From NCBI RefSeq assembly GCF_963576675.1, contig NC_088910.1:30940531-31004530 (forward strand): DNA of 64,000 nt, written 5' to 3'. Origin of the DNA: Euphorbia lathyris. Its lineage: Eukaryota > Streptophyta > Magnoliopsida > Malpighiales > Euphorbiaceae. The position numbers and the translations under genes are program-made. Below are positions 24,001 through 35,421 of the stretch, in pieces (positions within the stretch are counted from its first letter, which is position 1; every line of letters starts with the position of its first letter). Below the pieces are notes generated by a model. That model worked only from the letters and a program-made list of their open reading frames with translations, ran no database searches and was not told the origin of the DNA.

Positions 24001-27000
24001 TCCAGTCAAAAAATCACTTCATTGCACTTATTCAAATAAAATAAAGTCAACATTTATAAGCAATTCAGGCAAACAGAATTTGTGCCTAGAAATTTTGAAT
24101 GCTGCCAAAAATTCCTTACTAGTTCCCAGTCAATTTTAGTTTGGCAAGTCGGTATACGATCTTTAAGTTTTGTAATCTTCAAGCTTTGATCTTTTAGTTG
24201 CTTATCTACACAATAAACCCACGACCATGCAAGCATTTTTGTTAATTGCTGACCCCGATGAGTTATTTCTTCTAGGTGCTCCAAATTTTTTATCTTGGCC
24301 TGCAACTCATTGAGTTCTTTCTCTATGGGCTTAATTGTAGCCTCCAATTCATCAACAAGTGCATTTGTAGACCTCAATTGTTCATTGATGTTTTGTAAGA
24401 GATCCCCAACTTTTTGAAGAAGCGTTGCCTTGAAAAAGAACTGAGCAACAACACATAAATTTAATGACCATATTGTTCCTCCTTTTTAGATCACATAAGC
24501 ACATAAGGGTGAAGTTACCTTGAACTTATCTTTGTCATTCCCAGAATGCAAAAACTCTCTGCTTTTGTCTTGACTCATTATAACACAAGGATTCTCAACA
24601 TCAATCTGTAGATTATTCAATTGAAGGAATTGAAGACCCCATTACAGCAACAAAAGCAGTAAAAGATAAAAAGGGTATTAACTGAAGATTCATCAAAAAA
24701 AAAAAAAAAAATCAGTTCATTTAACATAAGAATGTAGAGAAATTATGGAGAACTTCAACCTATACTAATCAACTAAAAAAAAGAATGTATCTCTAGAACA
24801 CTTCTAGGTTTAACAAAATCAAAAAGTTTAGCCTTACATGCATAGGCTTCGATTTCTTTCTGATCATTTTAGAACATCAAGTTGATCATCATCAAGAACA
24901 ATGATGAGTGGACTAAAGGAACTTAACTTTGCTTCAGCGAAGTTAAATTTTCCATGACCATTCAAAGGACCCTTTTAGAAAAGTAACTGAAATACTATGT
25001 AAAATTGATACGAAGATAATTTAAATTTTCTAGAAAAGCAAGAAGCAGTAGTAAGCAAACAAACACTCACATTGAAATGTTCAATGAGCTCTTGAAGTTC
25101 TTCTCTTCGACTAGCAACCTTTCTACCTGCCAACGTCTCAGTGTTAAAGAACAAGTGAATGAAGCAGCTCACATCAATCACGAAGCAGGCCAGCGATACC
25201 AGGAAACTGAGCTAAAAACTAAATTTAAAGAAACTTTGCATGAATTTTAAGTTCACTTTCATATATTGAATTTAGAAAAGAATCCACACGGAATGACTAC
25301 ACAGGCTACAAATACCTCATCAACTAATACGAGCTACAAACTAGGATTAAAATTGGAGCAGTAATATCTGTTTGAAGAATATAGGATTATCCAACTTCAA
25401 AATTATGTTCTTCGGTAGTAATAGAAATAGTATACTTTTTATAGTCAGTTTCCAAATTTTCTGTTTTAAGACAATGAATAGAGACTAACATTAAGTGGTG
25501 GAAACTGCAAGGGGAGAACCAACAAAAATTTGTGGATAAGATGACCGCAAAAGATATTTGGTCTTGTAACATGGATTTAGATATAGACTCGGTGTGGACT
25601 AAAATGGAGCATAATACAAAGGAAGTAGTGAAGGAAGTTCTAAGGGAATCTAAAGGTAGCATGACACATCTTGGTGGACCGAAGAAGTGTGACAAGCAAT
25701 AAAGAATAAGCGAGAATACTATAAAATATTGGGGAAAAGTAGGAGTGATGAGAACTACGAAAAGTATAAAGAGGCTAAAAGGGAAGCAAAGAAGGTCATA
25801 CGAGATGCCAGAGCAAAGGTGAATCATAAAGATTGGATAAGGAAGGGAAAGAGACATATATAGAATTGCACGTATGATAGATAGGAAGACGCGAGACATC
25901 GGAAAAGTTAAATGTGTGAAGGATGTGGACCAAAGAGTCCTCTTTGGAGATAAGGATATAGGAACGATGGAGGTCCTATTTTGATAACTTATTTAATGGA
26001 GATCGCTGACAAGATGTTGGAGATATAAGTATCCCTCACCATATGGTAAATCGTGAATGGATGCGGAGAATTCAAAAGGGTGAAGTCAAAATGGCATTAA
26101 AAAAGGTGGGATTAAAGAAAGCAGTAGGACCTGATAGCATCCCTATTGAGATTTGGAGATGTTAGGGAGAGAGAGGAATTGAATGGTTGACGACTTTCTT
26201 CAATAAGATTTGAAGAAGCAATAAGATGCCATTAAAAGTACTCTAATCCCTTTGTATAAGAACAAAGGCGATGTCCAAGATTGTGCCAACTATCGAGGAA
26301 TCAAAATAATGAGTCACACTATGAAACTTCGGGAGCGAGTGATCAAACAAAGGCTAAGGAGAAGTGTGAAGATCTCGGAAAATCAACTATGGAGGTCATT
26401 CATCTAATGAGACAATTAATGGAGCACTATCGGAATAAGAAGAAAGATTTGCATATGGTTTTCATCAACTTGGAGAAGGCATATGATAAGGTACCAAGGG
26501 AAGTATTTTGGTAGGCTTTAATAAGGAAAGTCATTTCGCGGAAGTATATTGACATCATAAAGGACATGCATAAGGGAGCGTGCATGAGCGTGCGCAACGT
26601 GCGTGTTGGAAAGACTGAAGAGTTTCCTATTACGATGGGAGTGCATCAAGGTTCCGCATTTAGCTCATTCCTTTTTACCGTCATTATGGACGAATTAATG
26701 AGTTCACTTCAAGATGGTATACCATGGTGCATGTTGTTTGCAGATGATATTGGGTTGGTTGATGAGACGAAAGAAGGCGTGGAGAGTAAGTTGGAATTGT
26801 GGAGACAAACTTTGGAATCTAGAGGCTTTAAGTTGAGCAGAAGTAAGACGGAATATTTGGAGTATAAGTTTAGCGGCGACAGAAGTAGGGAGGCAGGTAC
26901 AATCACCCTGGATGGGAGGGTTGTCTAGGGCTCGGATTGCTTCTGTTATTTAGGGTTTATTATTCAAACAAATGGAGATGTTGCTCATATGATTAAATCT

Positions 27001-29323
27001 AGTTAGTTGAAGTGAAAGAGTGCTACGGGTTTCCTTTGCAATCTCAGCAACGCTTGATAGATTGAAGAGAAAATTGTACAGCACGCAATTAGACCTGCAT
27101 TGTTATATGGTACGGAATGTTGGGTAGTGAAACACTGTCACATTCATAAGATGTCGGTGGCGGAGATGTGTATGTTGCGATGGATGTGTGGCCATACGAG
27201 AAAGGATCGGATGAGGAATGAAATAATTAGGACGAAAGTATGGGTTACATCTATTGTGAATAAAATGAGGAAAAATCGATTAAGGTGGTTTGGCCATGTA
27301 AGACAAAGAGCACTTGATGCACCGATTAGAAGGATTGAAGAGTGGCAAAAGGATTCAATGGTGAGGGGTAGGGGAAGGCCTAAGCAAACTTGGAAGAGGG
27401 TGATTGAGAGTGATATGAGTTTATTGGGGATTGAGGAAAATATGACAAGATGGAGTGGAGGGAGAGAATTTATGTCGCTGACATGACTTGATTTCACAAT
27501 TTCGTATGACGGTTCATGTTAGCCAACCCCGAATCATTTCAGGATTAAGCTTTTGTTGTTGTTGTGAATGAAATTTAGCATCAAGAGAAGTTTGGCTGAA
27601 AACTCTGCGAGTGAACACATCAAAATATAGATTTTACAATAGAATATAGTCATAAGAGATGTAAGAACTCACATAACTCCATAATAAACGTTAAAGTTTA
27701 TCCTCACCCCAAAAGTAGAATCCTACCTCATATATATGAAGGATTGCATTGTTGCATCATTAGCTTTCTTGCTCAGTAACACCTTTGAGAAGTATCTCTT
27801 ATTGCCTAGATTTCTTACATTAGGCAAAATCCTATTCCCATATATTGAAAATTTGTTTTTATATAATTTCAATATACGACATTGTCTAAGATGTCATAGC
27901 TGCTGGTCAAATACTTAAGTCATTTTCAAGCTCTAGCATATGAAATCTTCAAAAGGCAAGTCAATCAACCTTCCAAAAGGGCTCTAAACTCCCAGATGCC
28001 AAGATTTATTGGTTGTCGAACTCTTTTGTTAAATCCAAGCAACATGTTCTGCAAAGTTGCTTCTTCACCTATCAGTATCATAATCAGAAAAATTTAACTG
28101 CCCGTGAACGTAATCAGAGGATAGCTAAACCTAACATCCATCAAGTATGATTCTATTGGTGAATGTGTTGGAGTAAAAGGCAAATTGATAAACAGCGAAG
28201 TAGCTTTATATCTAATAGCATCTAAAACAATTAGAAAATTTCTGCATTTACATGTGCGACCAGCATCACAAGTCAAGTCCTAAAACAAATTACATATTTG
28301 TTACCAGAAAGTTATTCAGACCTTGGAAATCCTTTAGGATGGTGGAGCTTGTAGAATGACTAATTTTGCGTTCTATAGTTATTGCATCACCATAAGTTTC
28401 TGGCTTAAAAGGATCATGCCCATCATTTTTCACTTCTACTTCAACAACAGCGTAACTGCAAAATATATTTCAAATAAATGTGATGAACAGAAGAATCCTA
28501 TATGATTAAAAGAAAAAGGAAATGATTATTTCAATATAAAAAAATTAAAAGGGACATGGCTGGAAACCAAGCATGTCTTCATGAGTTCAAAAGCAGAGAG
28601 AAATCTAAAAATAATGCCTTGAAAACACACACACAAAAAATAAGATTGCCAACAGCTTGGGCTGTTAAGTTATTCAACTTCTCTGCCTTTTTATTAATCA
28701 GAAGAACCTTATTAGAAATAGACCCATTGCAACTTAAGAGAGCAGTTTACCAACTCCCTATTCTAGGAAACAAAAATAATAAAGAGATGCAAAGAACAAA
28801 AACCTGCAACCAGTTTTGATAAAATCCTTCAGCGTCGATGCCCTCTGTGTCCCTTTAGCTCGGCATCCAAAAGCGACACACAAAGCAGTCAGTATTGCAC
28901 TTTTACCGCCTGAAAAAGTCAGAAAAAACCCCACTGTTTACTCGTTCACTTCATCATTACCTCCCAAATTCGCAAAACCAGCAGATATTCCACCAATATG
29001 CGCCACAACAAGCAAAAATAGAAGACGCCAAAGACCAAACTTAAAACTACAGAACTTCGACGATTTAAAAATAGTTCACCTAGAATTCCAAAATTCTAAT
29101 TAAATTAATCATTTAGACGTATACACTCGAATCAATGATCCAGTATAGAAAGGACAGTGAACGTACTCCCATTTTGACCGGTGATGAAATTAACCCAGGG
29201 ACATAGCTCGATTTCGAGATTGCTATGGCACATGAAATTCTCTAACCGAATCCTCGTAATGATCCCCGCCCCGGATCGTGATGAGTCAGAGTTGTAATTG
29301 ACGGAAACCCTAGGATCGGCCAT
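12086..29323 (-). CDS. SMC6: SMC6, structural maintenance of chromosomes 6 (28 exons, 1058 aa)
   Basis: ATPase subunit that pairs with SMC5 in the nuclear SMC5/6 complex for homologous-recombination repair and replication-fork stability. Exons, 5' to 3': 29323-29167, 28909-28804, 28455-28322, 25126-25071, 24605-24519, 24440-24120, 23622-23503, 23173-23039, 20978-20902, 20808-20733, 20099-20025, 19843-19739, 19023-18854, 18735-18633, 18517-18405, 17778-17574, 16324-16193, 16112-15998, 15913-15828, 15653-15558, 14681-14545, 14464-14362, 13488-13409, 13273-13195, 13049-12992, 12780-12683, 12466-12372, 12143-12086. All introns are GT-AG, phases agree, and the total is 3177 nt without internal stops. 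Walker A GQNGSGKS is at 49-56, split by intron 1. Coiled coils flank a hinge at about 449-640. LSGGE is at 974-978 and Walker B AMDEFD at 1000-1005 (catalytic E1003). The C-terminus is [10 protein letters not shown]. Length matches plant SMC6. The start is the first ATG fitting the family N-terminus; a 5' UTR intron acceptor may lie near 29376. Confidence 0.95.
16966..17296. mobile_element. Mutator-type MITE in SMC6 intron 16 (331 bp)
   Basis: Perfect 9-bp duplications ataaaacta at 16957-16965 and 17297-17305 border an element with about 130-bp inverted repeats. It starts gggcaaataatttattagtc and ends gactaataaattatttaccc. It is the same family as 8760-8966. It lies inside the intron between exons 16 and 17, clear of the splice sites, and has no coding capacity. 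Confidence 0.9.
18098..18286 (-). mobile_element. Full-length Au-type SINE in SMC6 intron 15
   Basis: On the minus strand the element begins gagggcgagccttggcgcaa and has a tRNA-like A box (tggcgcaacggta) and B box (ggttcgagtct). It continues through cttgccccca...gggacccctccccgg to gtgcaccgggccgccctt, the layout of plant Au SINEs. A perfect 15-bp duplication aataattaaatgtat at 18083-18097 and 18287-18301 proves insertion by target-primed reverse transcription. In this orientation its internal Pol III promoter reads in the same direction as SMC6. Confidence 0.92.
21700..22920. mobile_element. Copia-like LTR remnants in SMC6 intron 8
   Basis: Bases 21820-22010 contain aggttcgaatcctggcagcc, a gtacacacttcaagcccagg block and aactattagcttaacctttt, a combination common in plant copia LTR ends. 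Two further direct-orientation copies of another LTR-like sequence lie at about 22045-22250 and 22690-22918. They share the aatgtaggctct block, a variant of catggtagcccatg, and ggtttataacaa-type ends. They could be the two LTRs of a small element with a 440-bp interior, but no primer-binding site is seen. Confidence 0.4.
25480..27565 (+). mobile_element. RTE-clade LINE in SMC6 intron 3, antisense to the gene
   Basis: The sequence from about 25480 reads as an RTE ORF (linker, RT, C-terminal region). It ends in ggattaagcttttgttgttg, the TTG-repeat RTE tail, near 27565. It is about 1 kb longer at the 5' end than the copy at 9838-10881 but is also truncated, with no endonuclease. It opposes SMC6 transcription and largely explains the 3.2-kb size of intron 3. 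I found no clear target duplication. Confidence 0.85.
25490..27489 (+). pseudogene. RTE LINE RT polyprotein, many stops and frameshifts
   Basis: Open pieces include 26281-26514 (RT fingers ending [17 protein letters not shown]), 26566-26928 ([13 protein letters not shown] and catalytic [11 protein letters not shown]) and 27100-27486 ([19 protein letters not shown]). Several in-frame stops and small indels separate them. Where the sister copy at 10701 has TGA, this one keeps TGG, but it has its own frameshift near 27440. Clearly dead. Confidence 0.88.
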
Positions 29324-29500
29324 GGCATTACCCGGCGGAGGATACGCTGCCTTTCTTCCGTTACGCCCCCTAAAAGTTGAAGAGAAAGAAATAAAATACA
29401 AACAAAGGAATGATATTTGGTTATAAGTTATAGCCTAGAGCAAAGAACTGAGGCGCCAAGAGCAAGAAGTGGAGGAGTGTTTCTCTGATAGTGTCATTGT

Positions 29501-29509
29501 GGCGGGAAA
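29501..29509 (-). promoter_or_regulatory. Consensus E2F site upstream of SMC6
   Basis: The minus strand reads TTTCCCGCC, matching the plant E2F consensus TTTSSCGS, about 180 nt upstream of the SMC6 ATG. E2F sites are typical of S-phase genes for DNA replication and chromosome structure, so cell-cycle regulation is plausible. Binding is inferred from sequence only. Confidence 0.6.
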
Positions 29510-29602
29510 GAAATTATACCCTGTGACATAGGCTTACGAGTGCCCGTTCCTACTTACGATTACGTAAGCCTTGTCAGCTGTCGATTTCTACTAAATAAAC
29601 AA

Positions 29603-29621
29603 TGGGCCTTGACAAAGCCCA
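29603..29621. promoter_or_regulatory. Two site II-type TGGGCY motifs near SMC6
   Basis: TGGGCC (29603-29608, plus) and TGGGCT (complement of 29616-29621) lie about 280-300 nt upstream of the SMC6 start, 8 bp apart in opposite orientation. TCP-bound TGGGCY elements are frequent in promoters of dividing-cell genes. With the E2F site they make a coherent proximal promoter. Confidence 0.5.
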
Positions 29622-30199
29622 AAAACCCGCCGTCTATTTTTGTTTAAAAGGCTTAAATCACGATTTACGCTTTTACTTATTCAAAATGTTACTAACCCTA
29701 ATAGGTATTATCCATCATCTTGTACTCACCAAAAAAAAATTATCCATCATCTTGTTATTTAGTAACATTTGCTCTTCAATTATTTAAAATTGAGTTTCTA
29801 CAAATTTGATAACATCTATCTTCTAGTCTATCAAAATTGATGAAATATTAACCAATATAGAGTATAAATTAAAATTTTTTGTTAAAATTTTAGTCTATCT
29901 AATAAAAACTCAATACATATAAATTTAAAAAAACTATTCAGATGAGAGAATATACACTACCAAATAATAGTGAAAGTGATAAAGGCTAATGTTTTAAATA
30001 GTCAAAATAATAAATCATAAGTATTGAGTAAAGAGCCATATTTTAGATAAATCTAAGTGAATAGTAGTTTGTTTGAAACTTTTTTACGTAAATAAATCCA
30101 AAAGAACTAAAAATTGGTTGAATCTTGAGAGTTCATGTGTCAACCTCCAACTGTATAAAAGCAAAGTCGAAAAGAGGGGCTACTATCCGGCGAACCCAC
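29622..30199. other. AT-rich intergenic DNA upstream of SMC6
   Basis: No credible gene is seen. The stretch has high A+T, short homopolymers and no clear terminal repeats. It joins the SMC6 promoter to the decayed gypsy element that follows. Confidence 0.4.
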
Positions 30200-30343
30200 T
30201 TCGATATCTAAGCCAGTTTATAAAAAGGACTAGGGGATGATCTTGATAAGGAATCTCCAATGTCCCAGATAGTGATCCCGACATTTGACTCCATAAACCA
30301 TTACTAGCAGTTCCTTCTCATAGATTGACTACCCTTGATGCCT

Positions 30344-30363
30344 GGGGGGGGGGGGGGGGGGGG
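30344..30363 (+). repeat. 20-nt run of G
   Basis: Twenty consecutive G residues sit inside the RNase H remnant of the gypsy element. Flanking sequence still aligns with RNase H on both sides, so the run is an insertion. It could be a real mononucleotide expansion with G-quadruplex potential or a sequencing/assembly artefact. Confidence 0.9.
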
Positions 30364-30932
30364 CAAATCCTTATTGATGTAAGCTATGGGGTGCCCCTCT
30401 TGCATAAGCACTGCTCCAAGTCTCATATCACAAGCATCTGTTTCCACCACAAACTACTTTTCTAGAGATGGCAAACGTAAAACTGATGTTGTTGTCAAAG
30501 CTTCCTTGAGCAATTCAAATGCTACAGTAGCTTGCTCACTCCATACAAAATTATCTTTTTAAGTAAATCCATTAATGGTTTGCTTTTAACCCCATATTGC
30601 TTGATGAACCTTCTATAGTACCATGTCATTCCCAGAAACCCCCTCAAACGTTTAATATTAACTGGAACTGACTAATTTGCAACCGCCTCTATCTTCCTGG
30701 AGTCAGTAGACACTCCTCCACCTTGAATAACATGCCCAAGATAGTCAACTGAAACTCCCCCAAAGGTACATTTGTTTTTCTTAGCTAAGAGTTTATGTTG
30801 CTACAACTTTTCAAACACAGATCTCAAGTGCTCAACATGTGAATTCATGTCTGAGCTATAGACTAAAATGCCATAAAAAAAACACTAGTACAAACTTTCT
30901 TAAGTAGACTTAAAGATCTCATTCATTAAACT

Positions 30933-31181
30933 TTAAAAAGTAGAAGGAGCATTAGTTAAGCCAAATGGGATAACTATAAACTCATAATGTCCCATATGTG
31001 TTCGAAAAGTTGTTTTAGGGATATCGGTATGATACATTCTTATTTGATAATACCCCAATGTCAAATCTATCTTAGAGAAAATTGTTGCACTATGCAATTC
31101 ATCGAATAATTCCTCAATAACAAGTATAAGGAACCTATCTTTAACTGTTTTACCATTCAACTCCTTGTAATCAATATACAT
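30933..31181 (-). pseudogene. Gypsy reverse transcriptase remnant
   Basis: An 83-residue open frame carries [16 protein letters not shown], then [13 protein letters not shown] (canonical KIDLRSGYHQIR) and [12 protein letters not shown]. These are gypsy RT motifs with the catalytic aspartate of the first motif retained. The YVDD motif should come next, but the frame is broken near 30930. Located just downstream of the pol linker at 31286-31648. Confidence 0.85.
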
Positions 31182-31285
31182 TCTCCAAGTATTATATTTT
31201 TTTTCTTTAATAAAACCACTAGGGGTGAATAAGGGTTTATATTATGTTGTATTGTGCCATTATCTAATAATTCCTTAACCATCTG

Positions 31286-31648
31286 CTATATAGCATCCTT
31301 TTGAATTGAAGAATGCTTATAGGGTCTGATATTAACATGGGTAACTCCCTCTATCAAGGGAAATCTATGGTCATGGGTTCTTTGTGGTGGTGATGTAGTT
31401 ATTTTGTTGAAAAGGAAATGTAATTTTCTTAATAAGGGAGCTAATTCAGAAGGAATTGTATCATTAGTGGGCTTGTGGTGTTCAATTTGAGCTAAGAAGG
31501 CAGTATGTCCATGGTGAAGCATGTGCAACATGTTCTGTTCGAACACAAATTTGACAAAAATGTGGTTAATACCCTGCATCACATGACTTATATCATTCAA
31601 ACCAAAAGTCATTAAAAGAGAATTAAATTTCCATGTGATATCTCCCAA
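31286..31648 (-). pseudogene. Gypsy pol linker between protease and RT
   Basis: The 120-residue frame contains a HRFPLIEG and VNIRPYKHSS-like segment, which in gypsy elements immediately precedes the RT fingers (HXIXL...VXXRPYRXP). It leads directly toward the RT at 31181 after a short frame break. No protease motif was found upstream. Confidence 0.7.
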
Positions 31649-32161
31649 TGAGGCTAACCACTGAACCCTAGCAGCATTTCACAACCACCTAAGATCATAA
31701 ATAAAATATTTTCTTCATATTGATTGCCTTCCATTCCTCCACACAAACTTTTCACACATATATCAACACAATAACATTTGTCCATTAACTATAGTAATGC
31801 TAATTTGTGGTATAAATTTAAGCACACATCCCAACCCTTATACAATAGTGAGGTCTCAGACATTATAAGTGCTACCTGAGTCCATTAAGATCTGGATTGT
31901 CTTCTTTTTATAAGTTCCTTTTAACTGCATGGTTTGAGGTCATTGCTCCAGTAAACCTCCCACAACACATAAAAAGATCACACGCACACCTCCAATTGCT
32001 CTTATTCAGCTTCAAAACAAGCATCCTCTCCTGCCCCTTTAGGACATTCCTGCACCATAATCATGTGTATGTATTTTTTCTTACATTGGTGTCTTGGCAA
32101 AATTTCTCATCACACCAGAAGTTTAGATTCTTAGCTCTCATATCAGTTAATTCAATCTCGC

Positions 32162-32653
32162 TTAACCTTCGAGGTTTAGTGGGTGGTACAACAGGGTTCT
32201 TGTATTGGCATGATTGAATTTGGTAGGAGTGTAGTTATTGTAATTTGTTGAAAGATTTGGTGTGTTTGATATAGGAAGTAGGGGAGGTTTTGAGGTGAAA
32301 TTGCTATTGGAAGAATGTTGGTTTAGGTGTGACATGGTGGTAACAGGATTGGGTTTGTTATGGAGTAGGCGTGTTAGTTTGATGGCTGTTAAGTAAGCAT
32401 CCTGCATCCTGGCAGGTGCATAAGCTTGTTGAAGCATTTTTTGCCCTTGCATCAACATCGGGTAACTGATCTCATCTTTCAAATCACTCAAGAAGTAGCT
32501 AAACACTTGCTCCTCTATTAGATCAACCTTATAGGAATAAACATCAAAAGCCTCAATATATTCAATTAGAGTACCCGTTTGATTTAATCGCTCCAGGTCA
32601 GCCATTAGATATTCATAAACTCGATCTTTGAATCGATTCTTAAGCTTTTTCAC
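32162..32653 (-). pseudogene. Gypsy gag remnant
   Basis: A 163-residue frame reads as retrotransposon gag core: KKLKNRFKDRVYEYLMADLE, then QTGTLIEYIEAFD and FLSDLKDEI, the order seen in the RETROTRANS_GAG family. A Ser/Asn/Thr-rich tail follows in place of a zinc knuckle. The N-terminal gag half lies at about 32660-33000 in broken frames. Confidence 0.75.
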
Positions 32654-33435
32654 ATACTCCTCCCATGGCGGTTCCTCAAATTTGCCCCGATTCTTTAGAA
32701 ATGACTAGTGCCACTATAGCGCTATGTTAGTCAAATGCAATGAAGCTAACTTGATCTTGGTACCATATGGTGTGGAATCGACTTTAAAGAAACGTCCATA
32801 ATGGAATGACCATCCACCTTGACCGATTCCACCGAATTTCGAAAAATCTATTGGTGAAACAAATAGATATGAGATAAGGGTGTTCTTATAGGGTATGGGA
32901 ATGAAGATTAATTCATGAGCGGGACTGTGAATGAGGTGTATCTGTGGTTTTTGAGTGAAGAGAGTTATGGACGAGGATCTTCATTTCATCTAGATTAGAG
33001 CCTTGGATCATAGCGACCAGCTCTCCTATGGTCCTGTTATACTCACCTACAGTTTGTTCTTACCTCATACTCTGCTCAACAAACACATGTTATTGCTTCT
33101 TACTATGCTCAACAAACATGCTTTTCACCATGGATTTGAGGTTATCCTCAATCTTTTTTAAATCCCGAGATCGGGTATTTTTAGAAATTGACATCAGAAG
33201 ATTGGATATGGCGGGTGTGTGGTTCACATGATGATTAAGGATGCTCTGGTTCCAAATTATACCAGTAGGATATGACATAAGGAATTAGAAGAAAAAGAAG
33301 AAATATAAAAGGGAAATCACATCTTTTTCATATTCATGACTAGTGCAAGCACTATACTCGAGCTTATATAGTCGTTTACATCACAAAAACATGCCTTGAC
33401 ACGTATACAGCTAAGTTTCTTCTAACAAACTTTGA

Positions 33436-33944
33436 CAGCTAAGAAATGCCAACAACAAAACGCAGAGTTTATACAAAACAATAATAAAAGCAAATACATA
33501 ATTTAAGTAATTAAATCCTTCATATACCAAAATTGGATTAAAGTCATTGCACTGATTTTGAAACTCTAATGTTGAAATCCAAATGTTAAATGCTCGTAAT
33601 CTCATTTTTTGAAAAGGACAAAAGAGCAAGTTAATGGTATTAATAAGGATTTGAAGAAGATAGAGAAACTAAAATCAATTTAACTTCAAACCACCATTGC
33701 ATACATTTGAAAGCAAACTCAAAATCTCCAATATATATAAGGCATGATTACTAATTATTCAGAAAAATTGTTTAGTATGCTAATTAAATTAGTGATTTTA
33801 TTAATTTATTTAGTTTGGTGAATATAATTTATTTTTTACAAGAATAAAAAAAAAAGTTCATCTATACCTCCAATATTTCTATAATTAAACCCATAATAGG
33901 TATGATAATTTTATTTTTATCATAAAAATAAATATATACCATCT
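33436..33944. other. AT-rich intergenic DNA
   Basis: No open frame of interest, no RNA gene and no clear terminal repeats. It separates the gypsy remnant from the proposed Helitron 5' end. Confidence 0.4.
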
Positions 33945-33964
33945 ATTATCTATCTATTATATAT

Positions 33965-34266
33965 AGGGTCAATTACATGAATATCATAACTAAGTACAAA
34001 ATTACAACTAAGTCATATCACCAAACTTAATTCTTAATTTGTCATTATTCTCTATATATTATGATTTTACACCCTAATTTAGACATTGTAGACTCCAATT
34101 CATAAATCATAAACCGTAGAAAATATATTCTAGACATTTAATTTATAAATTTTATTCCTAAAATATATTAAAAGTACTGATTTTACTAGTTTGACATAAA
34201 TCAAAATTATGACTTGACATAGTTGTAAATAATTGTTAGAATATGAATTTTTGTGTAATTTTCCCT
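33965..34266. mobile_element. Mutator-type MITE (302 bp)
   Basis: The left end agggtcaattacatgaatat and right end (complement agggaaaattacacaaaaat) form imperfect inverted repeats that extend inward for about 55 bp. Both arms share ttacaacta-type blocks. Flanking 9-mers attatatat and tatatatat differ at one position, but they are low complexity. It appears to sit in the AT-rich start of the proposed Helitron. Confidence 0.6.
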
Positions 34267-34982
34267 TATATATATAAAAGCCGGAACTAAAAAAGACACT
34301 TGGCACAATATTAGAGTTTTAGATGATGTGTCATTATATTAGAATTTTCACTTAACTTTTAGATTTTAAAAAAAAATTCAAAACTATGTTTTTATTCCTT
34401 CCGAGCGAGACTGTTCTCATCACCAGCACATAGACTTCTTATCTCACACTAATACTACCCTTCCTTATCTTATCTCTTACAAATTCTATTCTCTATAGCA
34501 TATTACGGTTTCAATAAGTAGAGTTGTATTAAGACTAAACTTCAATTAGGGTTTTCCTAAACCTATCACAAAATTTATATATATACACGCATTTCAGATC
34601 AGTGGAGCTGAAGCTGTTGGCTTCTTTCAAGGTTCTGTGCATTTCTGATTTCCTCTCTTTCCTATTAGCAAATCACCATCGTTTTGATTTTTCGTTTATG
34701 TTTTGTTTTCCCGTTTTTATGTTCAATAGAAACCATGTGGATGGTTCCTGCGACAACAATCCCTCACATTTAGAGATCTGGTAGTCAGAGCTTTGGGCCT
34801 TCAATGGTAACAGTTTATTTTCCTGCATGATATTTTGATGATTTCTTGATTGAGACATCGGGGATAAACAACAGAAAATTGGAGCTACCGTGTTGTTATT
34901 GGTGGATAAAGGTAGGTTTAATTATTATTTTGAAAGAAATTGTTGATGTTGTTATCAGATTACATGTGCTGATTATGAATTT

Positions 34983-35421
34983 TTTAAAGCTTTATTTTCC
35001 CAGTTCGGTATAATAAGGTGTGAACTTATGTTGAACTTATTGAATGTCATACAAACAGATTTGTTTAATTTGTATAACTTTTATGTCTTTAATGCGATAA
35101 TGGTATTAATTTGTTTATGTTGTGATGGATTCCATAGACTGGAAAATCAAAACAACTATACTGTGAAGTGTCTGTTACTCAGGCTTGATATGCATTATAC
35201 AATTTAAAGCTTTCTTTTCCCAGTTCGGTACAATAAGGTGTGAACTTATGTTGAACTTATTGAATGTCATACAAACACTTTGTTTAATTTGTATAACTTT
35301 TATGTCTTTAATGCGATAATGGTATTAATTTGTTTATGTTGTGATGGATTCCATAGACTAGAAAATCAAAACAACTGTATTGTGAAGTGTCTGTTACTCA
35401 GGCTTGATATGCATTATGCAA
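34983..35421. repeat. Tandem duplication, two copies of about 220 bp
   Basis: Bases 34983-35202 are repeated at 35203-35421 with only a few substitutions and a small indel. Both contain cccagttcggtayaataagg and the tgatggattccatagact block. The unit is non-coding. High identity implies a recent local duplication. It lies in the 5' part of the proposed Helitron. Confidence 0.9.

Larger units (their letters stand above)
30200..33435 (-). mobile_element. Decayed Ty3/gypsy retrotransposon, second, minus strand
   Basis: Minus-strand order is probable LTR end and leader (33435-33240), gag (about 33000-32160), a pol linker (31648-31286), RT (31190-30930) and RNase H (to about 30300). The leader has ctatataagc as a possible TATA near 33370, then tttggaaccagagcatcc, resembling the start of plant retrotransposon leaders. 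No integrase or 3' LTR is recognisable below 30200. Multiple stops show it is inactive, and it is a different family from the fragment at 1710-5329. Confidence 0.7.

Noticed and set aside
25387..25899. 170-residue minus-strand frame with hydrophobic segments
   Set aside because: It is antisense to the RTE LINE in SMC6 intron 3. Composition reflects the complement of RT coding sequence, and there is no family signature.
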